Source: Dermatemys mawii (taxonomy: Eukaryota > Chordata > Testudines > Dermatemydidae). Taken from it: DNA of 64,000 bases. Shown here one piece after another: positions 21,390-37,779 of this stretch. Position 1 is the stretch's first letter. Each line of letters begins with the position of its first letter. Under the pieces are notes generated by a model, which was not told the DNA's origin, did no database searches, and saw only the letters and a program-made list of their open reading frames with translations. Location of the stretch: NCBI GenBank assembly GCA_007922305.1, contig ML677365.1, positions 13,229,931 to 13,293,930 of the forward strand. The letters are read 5' to 3'. The position numbers and the translations under genes were made by a program.

Positions 21390-22560
21390 AATTATTTGGC
21401 GGTGCCTCCACCCCCATCTCTCCCTCCTGGCAGGGTCAACAGGGCAGCTTGGGCGGAAAATTCTGACTACCGTGTAATCCCAACTTACTGGCCAGATAGT
21501 TGGAGACTTCCAAGAAATAACACAAACACAAGTATTGTATTATTCAACACAATAATTATATTAAACAGGAGTCAAATACAACATAACAGGGTAAAACACT
21601 ATTTTTAGGGTTACCGCTGTCCACACCAAAAATACCTGTGACTTGATGTAGCAAATGTAAAATTAGTGTCCCGTTGGTATGCGTACTTTGCTGGGGCCCT
21701 TGATGACCTGTAACCACAAAATTCTTCTCTGCAGTGGTTTAGCAGTAGCAGACTGGGTTCAATACAGCCCAAAGGACTCAGAAGTGGGAGACGGTGATAA
21801 ATCCCTTCACAGGTGTAATATGCAGCAGGTTATAAAATCCTCAAATCCTCACTCCCAGGCTTGAGGACGAAAAACAGATTACCTAACTAACTAAAAGATG
21901 GTGCACTCACAAACTCCATGAAGGATCCTCAGGTTCAGAGATGACTCTGGACTCCTCAGTCACTGCAGAGGGGCTGCTCTCTATTGCTCTCTGCTGGCAG
22001 GGATCCTTCTCAGGCAGGAATCAGGCTGCTTTGGTTCCAGCATTTCCCCTCACCACAAAGGGGTGTAGGGCTCAAGGTGTAGGTTACACAACAACACTAA
22101 CATCCAAAAGGTAGCCTCCTAGGCCAGCCTCCAGACACAAACTCATTAGGCAGCTTCCCTTGAGTAGCAGCCAGAGCAGAGCTGACCGTATGGTGATTGG
22201 TCTCACCTAAGGAGCTGGAGGGTGAACTCAGCCTGGCTGGGGAAGTTTCCTAGCAAACTACAAATTGGGAATCATCAGTGGGGAAGGAAAACCTCGCTGA
22301 GTGATCTGCTGTCAGGTCACTAGAAGCCTGTTCTGAGGAGGAACCGTGCATGCAGGCCTGGGACTCACCAGCTCCCCACACAGCCAGTCCTGCCCTTTCC
22401 CTGGCTGGCTCCAGACTGACTATAAAATAGCTTCTCCCCTTTTCTCAACTCCTTGGGAGGGGCCTCTCACTCCCTGTTGGTTGCTGGGAAGACTCAGAGT
22501 CTGCCTTGGCTCCCCCACTCTACCAGGGACAGTTCGCCTCTCCCTGAGCTGACAGAAGAC
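21390..22560. repeat. Unclassified repeat-like stretch
   Basis: Composition and style (an 'attattcaacacaataatta' A/T stretch, then GC-richer 'ctgctctctattgctctctg' text) resemble LTR or satellite-like reptile repeats rather than unique intron. No ends, duplications or coding motifs can be defined, so this is tentative. Confidence 0.3.
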
Positions 22561-23089
22561 AGAGTCCCAGGAATCTATGTGATCTCCTTGGGGGTTACAT
22601 AATAAAATACATTTTTGCATAGAAAAAAATCTAAAAAAACAGACACCATAGCAGCCAAACATCCTTTGGTTTGATTTCCTTAGCTTGGCAAAGTTAATAA
22701 TAAAACATTTTGCTTTTAAAATATGGGATATCTGTTGATCTGAGTCTGAGCATGAATTCCTTGATTTCAATGGGAGTTCTGGCTACACCAGGAACATATA
22801 GGTCCATGAGGAGCATTTGAACTCTATCATATAGCAGTGACCAAATTCTAGGGAAATGTCAAATAAATTTTAATTGTTTATGTGTATTTTTTATTTTCTA
22901 AATTTAAATAAGGAAATTTAGTGAAGCCCTCCCTTTAAAGTGATGTTAAGGGGTTTGACTTAAAAAGATAGGTAAATACTATCTTCTCTTGCAAGGGTTG
23001 TGATAATTAATTTGCTTGTAACACACTCTGTAAATTCTGAAATTCACTAGAATCTGAACAAAATCCTCCAACAGTTGGAGGCCATGTAT

Positions 23090-23880
23090 ATTTGGTGATT
23101 GGTCTTTTCCCCACTATTTAGGTATTGATAGTTATGCGGGGATCCCAGCACAATTTGTTGGTTATTTACATTGGAGTAATGCCTAGAGGCACCAACCAAG
23201 ATCAAGACACGAGAATGAGAGCTGCTTTGCAGTTGGAGAAGTGTGCGGTGATTACACTGTGGAATCTGGCTACTCCAGACTGCTATTGGTCGCTAACCAG
23301 TTTGGAGTGGGAAAGTCAACTGTTGGTCTCGTGTTGACAGAAGTGTGGAGGGCCATTAATCGTATTCTGCTCCAAAAGACTGTGACTCGGGCAACATGCA
23401 TGACATTGTGAATGGCTTTGCACAAATGGGCTTCCCTAACGGCAGAAGGGCGATAGATGGCCTTCTGCAGTTAGAGAAACTGATTCTCGCACCAGACCGC
23501 CTAGCCACCAATTATATTAATTGCCAGGGGTATTTCTCTATGGTTATCCAGGTGCTTGTGGACATTAACGCAGGCTAGTCTGGAAAGGTGCATGACACAG
23601 GCGTCTTTCGGAACACTGACCTGTTCAGGAAGCTGTAAGCAGGGACTTTTTTCCCCAGACCAGAAGATCACCGTAGGGAAAGTAGAAATGCCCATTGTGA
23701 TCCTGGGAGACCCTGCCTACCACTTAATGCCTTGGCTTATGAAGCCATACACGGGGCACCTTGACAGCAGCAAGGAGTGGTTCAACAACAGTCTGAGTAA
23801 GTGCAGAATGCCATTTAAAGGCCCGCTGGAGCTGCCTGTATGGGAGGCTGGACCTGGCCGATGACAAACAAGGTTAATTA
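23090..23880 (+). pseudogene. PIF/Harbinger transposase remnant
   Basis: Translating across three frames recovers a DDE_4 family transposase. It runs from a LVIYIGVMPRGTNQDQDTRM-like start through LATPDCYWSL with a helix-turn-helix (FGVGKSTVGLVLTEVWRAI). The C-terminal ILGDPAYHLMPWLMKPY and SKEWFNNSLSKCRMPFKGP blocks carry the middle catalytic Asp of GDPAY. Stops and frameshifts near 23337, 23450 and 23575 disable it. It is an ancient autonomous copy in sense orientation within RRM2B intron 1. Confidence 0.85.
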
Positions 23881-24441
23881 CTGCAATCTGAGATGCCGAA
23901 TAATATACTTAAAAACAGTATGTGTGGACATAAGGAGTTTAAAGGGAGCAAACCAGAGCTAATCAGATGCAACATCCCTGTGTGGACAAACCTCAAGTAG
24001 CTGTGCTAAACATAAACTGGTAGTGGAGTTACGTGACCGTGCATGTGCGTTCAGTTCAATGTTGTTTGCTCCATGAATCTTGGCAATGCAAGTTGGGTTT
24101 CTCCATCATACTGCACAGAGACTTTTTTGCAGTGAAGAATCAGACCTGTCCTGACATTGCTGCACCTAGTACAAGGCAAACTTCTGGTGGTGTTACATAT
24201 TAATTTACAGCACTCAGCATTGTTCTAGGCAGAGCCAGGCAGAAAGACAAAGCAATAAGCTTTGGATGGAAGAACAAGGGTTACAGCAGAAGATCCCCCG
24301 GTTCAGGCATGTGCATATCTCAGTGGTTTAATTCAGAGGAGTTTTTTATCTTTCTTCAGATGAATTATTTTTAAAAGGAAGTAAAATGGTGGAGTAATAA
24401 CAGGGAAATAATTCTCTGAACTGACAGTGCTTTTTCTTTAG

Positions 24442-24597
24442 GATTTCTCTACAGATGCCATTGAAAATGATGTTAAACCGAATGAAGAACCTCTTCTCAG
24501 AAAAAATCCTCGTAGATTTGTCATCTTCCCACTCCAATACCCAGATATATGGAATATGTATAAAAAAGCACAAGCTTCCTTCTGGACAGCAGAAGAG
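24442..24597 (+). CDS. RRM2B: RRM2B coding exon 2
   Basis: Acceptor CTTTAG, 156 nt, donor GTGAGT. It encodes [20 protein letters not shown], then the family-wide [20 protein letters not shown] and QASFWTAEE segments. Phase 0 on both sides. It is the first strongly conserved exon. Confidence 0.97.
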
Positions 24598-24949
24598 GTG
24601 AGTGTAATGTTCTGTTTGGGACACTCAGAACCGGAAGCCACGGTTTGATCTCTCTGCCTCAGCAAGTCTCAGCCTTGTTGGAGATTTAGATTGTCAACTC
24701 CCTGCCACTCCAGTCTTTCCTTGAGACTCTGCTGGTCTAAACCTTGCCCATGCAATTAACAGTTAGTGAACCCCAGAGACGTCTCACTGTGATGCTCACA
24801 GAAATTATTAAATTCACTGTCTCCAAAAAGAGAGTATACGTGCCAGCCTGTTAGGTTAGCTGAAGACTCACACTTCACTTTAACATACACCACTAATATT
24901 GTTTTGTAATAAAACAAGAATGAGTTTATTAGTAAAGAACAGAGATTTA

Positions 24950-25400
24950 AGTGATTCAAGTGGGGTTCTCAGGGATCTGCTCTGAGTCCAGTGTTGTTGA
25001 ACACTTTGTTAATGATTTGGATGTAGGTAGAGAGAGCATACAGATCAAGTCTGCAGATGAGACAAAGTTTGGTGTGTGTGGGAAGGTTGTCAATATATTG
25101 GAGGATAGAACTAGAATTCAGAAGTATCTTGATAAATTGGAGAACTGGACAGCACTTCCCTCGGCCCGCGCCGCTTCCCACAGCCGCCATTGGTCTGGAG
25201 TGGTGAACTGCGGCCAGTGGGCGCCAGGATCGGCTGAACCTGGGGAAGTGGCAGGTAAACAAACTGGCCCGGCATGCCAGGGCTTTCCCTGAACAAGCAG
25301 TGGAGCACAGTTGGGAACTTCTGATGTAGGGAAACTGGAAAAGATCCAGAGGCCAGCAACAAAGATGATCAAAGGGATGTTCAAAGGAATGCAAGCCATA
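24950..25400 (+). mobile_element. CR1 fragments split by a GC-rich insertion
   Basis: Positions 24950-25145 translate to the CR1 RT catalytic region in decayed form (a TFVNDLDVGRESIQIKSADE-like segment), and 25325-25400 to the LEKIQRPATKMIKG C-terminal block. Between them is about 175 bp of GC-rich text unlike CR1, so the copy was deleted and/or received a second element. Confidence 0.7.
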
Positions 25401-25404
25401 TGAG

Positions 25405-25790
25405 CTGACCAGATCTGCAGGTAGTATTCAAGGTTTGGGCAAACCATGGGTTTATAGAGGCAATATGATATTTTCTGTCTTATTCTCTATCCCTTTCTTG
25501 ATGATTCCTAACATTCTGTTTGCTTTTTTGACTAAGTTTTCAGAGAACTGTCCACAATGACTCCAAGATCTTTCTTGAGTGCATTACAGTTAATTTAGAC
25601 CCCATCATTATGTTTTCCAATGTGCATTACTTTGCATTTATCAAGACTGAATTTCACCTTCCATTTTGTTGTCCAGTTACCCAATTTTGTGAGGTCCCTT
25701 TCTAATGCTTTGTAGTCTGCTTTGGACTTAACTATCCTACCAGTTCCTCCCACTCACTGTCATTTTAGCACCAGTGCCCTGCCTGTGTGA
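25405..25790 (-). mobile_element. Antisense LINE (CR1/L2 clade) fragment
   Basis: The text 'cattctgtttgcttttttga', 'gaactgtccacaatgactcc' and 'gtgcattactttgcatttat' is a very common reptile repeat read on the opposite strand. It runs antisense to the adjoining CR1 piece, showing a separate insertion. Ends are approximate. Confidence 0.7.
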
Positions 25791-26653
25791 ATTGGGAATC
25801 TAATTGTTTTTCTAATAAATAATAATGAATCTAATAAAGATTTTGGTGTCTCATTGGTTTTCACATCTGGCCCTACCTAACCACTGCCATGGTTTTAAAA
25901 AAAAAATACAACCCCTGCTAAGGAAGCTGTGGTTTCAGAATTTACTGTCTTATAGAAGAGCAGTCATATGATGCTCTCCTATTGTCCAACAGTAGCCTTG
26001 TGGGACATATTAGATGTCATATATAGAAAATCCTTGTCATTTTAAAGGTTCGTTGCAAAATGCTGTTTTTAATTGCAAGTATCATTAAAGACAAATTGGA
26101 AAGAGTCTCTGTTTTTGACACACATTGAGGTTTTGAAATCCTGCTGCTTTACAGTGAGGAAATGTTTTTTTTACTTCCAGTGTTGCATAGTTCAATATAT
26201 AAAGTCATTTTCCATTTCTGTAGTGTCTTTCATCCTAAAGTTCTTCACAGACCAATGAAGGGCGCAATGTAAAAGTAAATTGTTCTATTCTCCCATTAGA
26301 AATATCTTTGCGGACACACTATAGTATCGACATCTAGTAGTCAGTCTAAATGGTGTGCATATTCTCTCAGAGTTTCCAAAGATCTGTATTTGTGTGTGGG
26401 GGGGGCTGTCATTTATAGCTGCAAAGCAATGAAATTATGTTATGGTGGCGAATACGCTACCGTACTTCATTGCTTTCACTGTGTTTGATTTTAAATTCAA
26501 TGACAAATGTAATAAAATTCTCTAAGCATTTTCAGCTTTGATCTCAAATAACTCCCATCATCACTGATTTACTTAAGCTTCTTCTATTTTTTTCATGAGT
26601 TGTCAACATTAAACAACAATAATATTGTATTTTTTTTTCTTTTTTACCATAAG

Positions 26654-26770
26654 GTTGATTTATCAAAGGACTTTCCTCACTGGAACAAGCTGAAATCAGA
26701 AGAAAAATACTTCATCTCTCATGTCCTGGCTTTTTTTGCAGCCAGCGATGGAATTGTAAATGAAAATTTG
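26654..26770 (+). CDS. RRM2B: RRM2B coding exon 3
   Basis: Acceptor CATAAG, 117 nt, donor GTAAGG, phase 0. It encodes [20 protein letters not shown] and [13 protein letters not shown]. It carries the first diiron ligand, D102. Confidence 0.97.
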
Positions 26771-26929
26771 GTAAGGCATCTTTACAATGAGCCAATTTCT
26801 GACGAGTTTCCATTCATCTGGCTAGCAAAAACTCTTCATTTCAATTTTGACTTAATATAATCAAATGACTCTTTATTGTTTACTAGTTGCACTTTCTTTC
26901 TTTCCCATAATCTCAGTTTTGCTTAGACA

Positions 26930-28130
26930 TCTGAGCAGCCTGTTCTCCCTGGGCCAATATTTAAGACAAATTAGGCCTGTGATGGTTTTGGGCCCTTTGG
27001 GGTTTCATCTCATGTGCTGGGATGCTATTGAGTCAGCCTATTCTGCCAGCCTGAGTCCCCTTTATCTAGCCTTGCTGGGTTAGGCTCACAAGCCTCTTCT
27101 AGCCAAGCGCACAGGCAGGACCATACCCAACTGCACAGAGAGACAAAGATCCTTTCTGGAAAGATTCAGCCTTAGAGACTTGCTTCAGCGTTCATGTGCC
27201 TCCTTGTTTTAAGGGGTACAAACCCAAAGGTTTTATGAAATTTGCCTCCCTCCCTCAATGTGGAGGGAGATATGCACAACTTCTTGCCCTCCCAGTTAGA
27301 AATTACAAAAACTGGATTATATTACAAACAAGTAATAAGTTTATTAACTACAAAAGATGAATTTTAAGTGGATATAAAAGATAACAGACAGAACAAAGCA
27401 GATTACTGACCAAATAAAGCAAAATAGGCAAGCTAAGCTCAATAGACTTAAGAAACAGGTTATGAAATGTACATTCTCACCCTAAATGTTATTTTAGGCA
27501 GGTTGCAAAGTTTCTGTGGTTCAGAGTTCATTATACTCCTTTTCAGACTGGACCCGTCTCAGTCTGGACACCCCTCCTGCCTTCCCTTCAGGTGGCTTTA
27601 ACAGTCTTTCTCTTTGAGCAGACAGGTCATAGAGAGGAGGAGTCCCGTTTACCTTCCTTCCCACCCTTAAATAGGATTTAAATAAGGCCGAAATCCTTTG
27701 TTTCCCAAACTTGACCCCTCTTCTTTTCTAGTAGAAAGTTACAAGAAAGTCCCAGGTAATGTTTATTATCAGGTGATAAGACCACCTGACTCTGTAGTAT
27801 CACAGCATCCATGAGTCAGTGGCAGTATGAAGGGTCTGCATGAAGGCCAACCCTTTTCACAGTCCATTGTCCTCACTGATGGGCCATCAGCTCTGCCTGG
27901 CTTTTCCATTGTTGTACCTGAAGCAGTGGGCATCACCCAAAGTAGCATAGCTGAAATACAGATACATAGTCAATATTCCTAAATACAGATACATAGTCAA
28001 TATTCCTAACTTCAGATACAGAAATGATACAGGCATAAAATTGGTTAATCACATTCAGTAAATTATAACCTTTCCAATGATACCTTACAAGACCCATCTT
28101 GCATAAAGTATATATTAGTAGTGTCATATT
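26930..28130. mobile_element. Possible LTR-type repeat, unclassified
   Basis: The block 'agtaataagtttattaacta' with 'caaagcagattactgaccaa' recurs in reptile genomes as I recall. A shorter, looser relative lies near 24890-24950 (gagtttattagtaaagaaca). No ends or coding frame can be fixed. The class is uncertain. Confidence 0.35.
27954..28007. repeat. Perfect 27-bp tandem duplication
   Basis: The unit beginning aaatacagatacatagtcaa occurs twice with no mismatch (27954-27980 and 27981-28007). It is a recent local duplication. Confidence 0.95.
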
Positions 28131-28390
28131 CATCTCATAAGCATATTTTCATAAAGAATATGGAGTGAAACATCACAAGACTCACGCCAGTATAGTCTGA
28201 AGGATTCCAACCACTCCGTTCCTGGAAACAATCTTTAAGTCCTCCCTTCTAGTGGACTTTGTTCATTTTTGGCTCTTTAGGAGTGGAAGATGGGAGTGAA
28301 CTTTTCCAGTGGTATCATCAGTGTTTCTCTTTGAGTTGATTAAAATCAAACTATCTCTCCCTAGCATAGCACTTTTTAAAGACCATAGGG

Positions 28391-29549
28391 CAGAGGTGGG
28401 CAAACTACGGCCCACGGGCCACATGTGGCCCGCTGGCCATTTTCATCCGGCCCACGAGCTTTCTGCGGCTCCCTGCACTCTCTGGCCAGGGCCTGGTGGA
28501 GAGCAGGGAGCCGCTGGGCCCCGCGCTCCTTTGCCAGGGGCTGGCCGAGCCCGCTTGCTGCTGGTTTCTGCACTCACGGGCGGGCGGGTCCGCCCCGTGC
28601 TCCCTGGCCAGGGGCCGGCTTGAGAGGGGAGCGCTTGGGCCCCGCCTTCCCTGACCGGGTGGAGCGCAGAGAGCTGCTGGGCCCCACGCTCCCTGGCTGG
28701 GGCCGGCCAAGCCTGGTGCCGCGGGTCACCGTGCTCGCGGGCCGGGCCCACGCTGTGCTCCTTGGCCGGAGGCCAGGTGGAGCGTGGGGAGCCGCGGGGC
28801 CCCGCACTCCCTGGCCCGGCAGCCAGATGGAAAGCAGGGAGCCACAACGCCCTGTGCTCCCTGGCCCAGCGACCGGGTTGAGGAGGGGGAGGCGCAGGAT
28901 CCCTGCGCTCCCTGGCCCGGCAGCTGGGTGGAGTGCAGGGAGCCGTGGGGCCCCGTACTCCCTGGCCGGGGTCCAGGTCCAGCGAGGGAGCTGCAGGACC
29001 CCGTGCTCCCTAGCCAAGCCTAGTCAAGGAGCACCCAGCTGACTAAGGTAAGGGGGCATTAGGTGGTGGAGTCCAGGTGGTGGTGGTTAGGGTGCGGGGA
29101 TCTGGGGAGGGGGCAGTCGGAATAAAGCAAGGGGGCTTAGATGGGGAGTGGGGTGCCAGGGGGTGGTAGTTAGGGTGGGGGGATCTCAGGGAACAAAGCA
29201 GGGGGGCTTAGATAGGCGGTGGGGTCCCGGGGTAGTGGTTAGGGTGGAGGGATCTCAGGAGGGAGCAGTCAGGGAACAAAGAGCAGGGGGGCTTTGATTG
29301 AGGGTAAAGTTCTGGGGCAGCAGTTAGAATGTGGGAGGTGACCGGAGGGGGCAATCGGGATAAGGAGCGAGGGGGGCGGTTGCGTGGGTTAGGAGTTCTG
29401 AGGGGGGCAGTCAGGGGGCAGGAAGTGGGTGGAGGTTGGATAAGGGGCGGGGTCAAGCTGTTTGGGGAGGTACTGCCTTCACTACCTGGCCCTCCACACA
29501 ATTTTTAACCCTGATGTGGCCCTTGGGCTAAAAAGTTTGCCCACCCCTG
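28391..29549. mobile_element. hAT element with GC-rich minisatellite core
   Basis: The ends are cagaggtgggcaaacta and aagtttgcccacccctg, which are inverted repeats. A perfect 8-bp target duplication, ccataggg, flanks it (28383-28390 and 29550-29557). The interior 28440-29030 is a degenerate GC-rich tandem array with units of about 50-70 bp built on 'gctccctggcc'. Then 29045-29460 is a G-rich array of roughly 75-bp units on 'gggggcttagatgggg'. No transposase is present, so it is nonautonomous. Long open frames in several phases on both strands are by-products of the array. Confidence 0.92.
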
Positions 29550-30236
29550 CCATAGGGGATACTGCCATGTTCTGGCCAGTGTTCCTTATCTCAGTAAAAC
29601 TGATTCTGAGAACCTGTGTTTACTAAGGTGGCTTGTTGGGGATATCTCTGAATCTACCAGGTCTGCAGGGAAGTGATGGATCTCCCCTTTCTGATTATGT
29701 GAATTTGCCATTTGTAGTCATGCTGGAACGGCAAGATATCTAACCTTAAATCGTCAGTAGTGTAGGCCTGAAAATGGCCCATCCTGGACCTTGTGCCTGT
29801 ATAACTTCTGGGCACACATCTAGGGAATATATTATAGTATGGGGTGCGGTTGGCTAAAGAGACACACATTCTCTATGACTGAGAGATTTTGTGAAGTACT
29901 GGCTTATTTTATTTAATATCAAATCAAAATCCTGAGTGTGTAATGTGAAGTTTTTAGTGTTGCAGTATTTTGCTGTATACTTTCAGAACGTATACAGCAT
30001 ACCTCTTGATTACAGTTTTATAAGCTACGTATATATCAGCTTTATTTCACTTTCTCTCTCACAGAATAATTCCAAAATCTGCTAGCTATTTGCATGCATG
30101 TTTGTGAAATGTTTCAATTCAATTGCCTCCACCCTTTCTCCATGGCAGGGGGGGAGGGGTTGCTTTTGTTCATCTGAGGGCTTGACAATATTCTCTCAGG
30201 GAGTGCTGATACCCTGAATGGCATTTTTTTTGGTAG

Positions 30237-34490
<4,254 letters not shown>

Positions 34491-35839
34491 TAGCTGAGAG
34501 TAGTGTGTGGCTGGGCTCTCAGTGAATCCCCAGGCCAGAGGGGAGAGGTACATTTTTTTTCTGCGTGTTCCCCTCTCCCTCTAGAGCTACTGCCCACACA
34601 TGCTTTAAGCAGAGCCTCATAGCCGTGCCAATAAGGGCAATACTTCATCCACTTCTGTCAGCAGCTGTGGGAGAGGAAAGGGCGAATTGTGTCAGGTGCT
34701 AAAGAGGTGGGGTTTCACTGGGGAAAAGAGAGAAAGCAGGTAAGAAGAGGGGGGATGCAAAAGAGCAGGGTGGAGCACAAACACTAGTAAGGAAGGGGAA
34801 ATCCGGCAGGGCAGAGAGGGTGAGTTACTGGCCAGATGGAGTTATTTTTACACGTTACTGCTGATGAGGCTGGAAGAGGGCAAAGGCCTGAGTCAGTTTT
34901 CTGAAACCTAGCCTACCCTGACATACATAGTAGGATTCTTCCAGAGTTTGTCACATGGACAGGTGCAGCATCTTGACTGGAGGAAGGAACTGGTTGACTT
35001 GTCCATTAACTTTAAGCCACACCCACAGTCTCTTCTCACACATTCAGCCAGAGCTCAGCTGAGGCAGTGACGCAGGAAGTGGATGGTGGCAGCACCAGGA
35101 AGATCTGTCCTCTGCTGGGCACCCTTTGACACAGTGCAGCATGTAGCCCTGAGTCTGCAAACCTTGACAGTACTGGGAACTGCAGGAGCACTGAAATCCT
35201 GTGAAGAAGTAGGCTATTTTTAGAACACATTTAAAGGGAGAAGGGGTAGTAACAGAGTTGAGAAATAAATTACCACTGGGCAAATGTTAAATGAATGCAG
35301 GAGAGTTTAAATACCACTTTGTTCCTAGGTAAGAATAATCAGCATCCTGAATAAAGCTGTTCACCTAAATCATCTTAAAAGGAAAAAAAAGTTAGATGAA
35401 AAAAAATCTTAATTCAAAATGTGAGTAAGGAATGAACTGGAGACACATGGCACAAGAAACAAAGTGATGGTGAATAATGGGAGAGAGCAGTCTTGCGCCA
35501 GCACAGCGCTCAGCTTCCAGCATTGAGGGCAGTAGAAGTCAAATAGCCAGCAGAGAGCAGCAGGTGTGCACATGTACTGGACTGCACTGCCAGCCAGGGG
35601 TAGCCACATACGTGGGATTCTATAAGGCAGCCTGTGGGAGTTGCAGCCTCATCCTAGTGTCCCAGTGTGTATATGATTGCAAATGGCTTTGCAGTGACTT
35701 CTACCACAGCCCTCAGGTAGTGGATGATACAGGTTGCCTTGTCCCCTTCCGTAGCTCTCTCCAGTTACAGAACACAATGCTTGCACAGGGCCTTCTGCAG
35801 TGCTTGGTCCAGTGTAGGGGGTATTTGTACAGAAGTGGC

Positions 35840-37345
35840 TAACCTTGTTCCCCTTCTTGTTCCTCTAGTAACATACTGTAATTAAATAGTAACATAAATA
35901 GTAACATACTGTAAAGTATTCTTTCTGCACCGGCAGAAGAAGCTACTGCTGTTAAAAGTGAGATGATCACTTCAGCAGTCTCTGAATCCAAGTGCTTAAG
36001 TGACTTCCACCGGTTCATTGTTGTGACTTTCTTTAAAACGTCAGCAAACATCTATTTCTTGAATGGTTCACCCTTAGCTCTGAAGTTTTTTTATAGTTGG
36101 CATTATGGAGGGATGATTGCTGGATGTCCGTGTCATAGCCAGCTCCTCTTCTTCAGCAGTTAAGGTTTGACCCTAGTACTGAATATTAAGTATATTTGCA
36201 AGAAAATGAGCTGGAGATAGTGCCTGTCCCATTTGTTTTTTTAATGCATGTAATTTAACTCTGTCATTGCATATTTCTCATTTTAAGATTTCACTCAGTT
36301 CCTTCCAAATTTCAACAGTGTCAGCAGTACTCCACATGTGTCAACATTTCTCTTAAGCCCAATGTTGAGAACTTTGACAGTGCTATCAATTTTTTCATGA
36401 TTTTATTTACAAACTGTGATCAGATTAGGCCAGTATTTGATAATAGTTCTCAAAACAGTCCACTACCGAATTCCATTGGGAGAGTTAGCTTGGTTCCTTC
36501 CACTTTTTTCAGAACAGCTGCTGCAAAATGTTTGTTATGGAAGTATTTTGCAATTTCAACAAGATTAGCTTTTATTTCTGGAAGACTGAAGTCTGGCTAG
36601 GAGGTGCATCAAATGAGCGCTGCAACCTTATGTTATTAGCTTCGGACTCTCTTCTAAATTTCTTCTCATCTTGGATACATTTTCAGCATTGTCTGTGACC
36701 AAGCTGTGTAATAGACATTTGAATTTGTTTTCAGTTTGTTGTAGCTTTTACTGCTACTTGTAAGAATTCTGCTGTACGTACATTTCCTAGTGTATCAATT
36801 GTTTCTGTAAGGAAGACATTCCTTTCTTCTGTTTTCACACGAGCACATACAATAGGATCATTGTGGACATTTCTCCATCTATCAAGACTTAGGTTAATAA
36901 TTTTACCCTCTAGACCTTTTGCACATTGCCCAATTTCTCTTTCATATATTCTATCTAGCAGTTTGCTTGCAACATCTGTCTGCTGGGTGGACTGTATCCT
37001 GGACTTAAGGACTGAACCATGTTAATGAAGTGTGGGTTCTCAATCATACGGAAAGGCGAGTTTGATGCATAAACAAACCGTGCAATTTTTTCATCAATTA
37101 CCTCGTTTTGTAATCTGCTGGTTCTTATCACAAACTTATCTATGGTTATTTCAGGATGATGAAGGTGGAGTTTTTGGGTTTTTTTTTTTTTTTGCTACAG
37201 GTGATATACTGTGGCTATGTGATATACATGATGTGACTGAAACACTATCATTGGCAGATAACTCTGAAACTATAGAAAACGATGGTGATCTTGAAGGTGG
37301 ATAGTCTTCAGAATCCTGTATGTTGAGGATGGATTCTCTTAAACA
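35840..37345 (-). pseudogene. hAT transposase fossil, antisense
   Basis: Reading the minus strand from 37345 downward gives, in broken frames, VYASNSPFRMIENPHFINMV-like text near 37090-37020. Next come an IEYMKEKLGN segment, a SLVTDNAENVSKMRRNLEES block near 36700-36640, an NSVVDCFENYYQ segment near 36470-36420, and finally LLTAVASSAGAERI near 35960-35910. That last piece is the C-terminal hAT dimerisation region. The order is that of a hAT transposase. Multiple stops and frameshifts disable it. It lies opposite to RRM2B transcription. Confidence 0.85.
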
Positions 37346-37499
37346 AAATAAGTCAATGCAGTCATTTAATTATTATTACCATACTGCTCATTTAGTATTA
37401 CAGTACAGACCTGTTTACGCGTGGATGTTGGGAATCAAGCCGTCATGACCACGTGTTAACAGACTGCAGGTTGAGGGCTATGCTGAAATATCTTAAGAT

Positions 37500-37528
37500 A
37501 TAGATATCTAGATCTATCTCTCTCTCCC

Positions 37529-37564
<36 letters not shown>

Positions 37565-37566
37565 TG
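37500..37566. repeat. Compound microsatellite
   Basis: GATAT/CTCT units are followed by about nine TA and about eight CA repeats. It is inside the Tigger element. Confidence 0.9.
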
Positions 37567-37779
37567 TATAATTATCTAGGATTTCATATGTATTCACAGC
37601 GTCCCAAATACTGCAGGCCTGTCTGTTAATGGCACTTTGCAAAAATTTAAATTCAAATGTGTAATGTAATTAATGTAAAAACATTAAATATGCAGTAAAT
37701 CACTAAAACTTTGAAGAAGAACCAGTTTAAGCTAAAAATGTGTAAGACACATGTCTCAAAAGAAAGGTTTCCCATTAGA

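Larger units (their letters stand above)
20198..24441. other. RRM2B intron 1
   Basis: This 4.2-kb intron holds the end of the CpG island, a Harbinger-like MITE (20758-20965), an unclassified repeat-like stretch (about 21390-22560) and a Harbinger transposase remnant (about 23090-23880). Several single p53-like half-sites occur (for example gggcttgtct at 20760, inside the MITE), but I found no convincing paired site here. Confidence 0.75.
24598..26653. other. RRM2B intron 2
   Basis: This 2.06-kb intron contains a broken CR1 copy (24950-25400) with an unrelated GC-rich insertion, then an antisense LINE piece (25405-25790). The last 860 bp are AT-rich with no supported feature. Confidence 0.75.
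26771..30236. other. RRM2B intron 3
   Basis: This 3.5-kb intron holds a repeat-like stretch (about 26930-28130) with a 27-bp tandem duplication and a complete 1.16-kb hAT element (28391-29549). The flanks show nothing else. Confidence 0.75.

Noticed and set aside
28405..29042. Overlapping open frames of up to 205 codons on both strands
   Set aside because: They lie in the GC-rich tandem array of a hAT element; low stop-codon frequency and repeat structure explain them, and there is no protein-family resemblance.
37500..37566. Short-period repeat that might suggest an array
   Set aside because: It is a TA/CA microsatellite with no spacers, not a CRISPR or other array.
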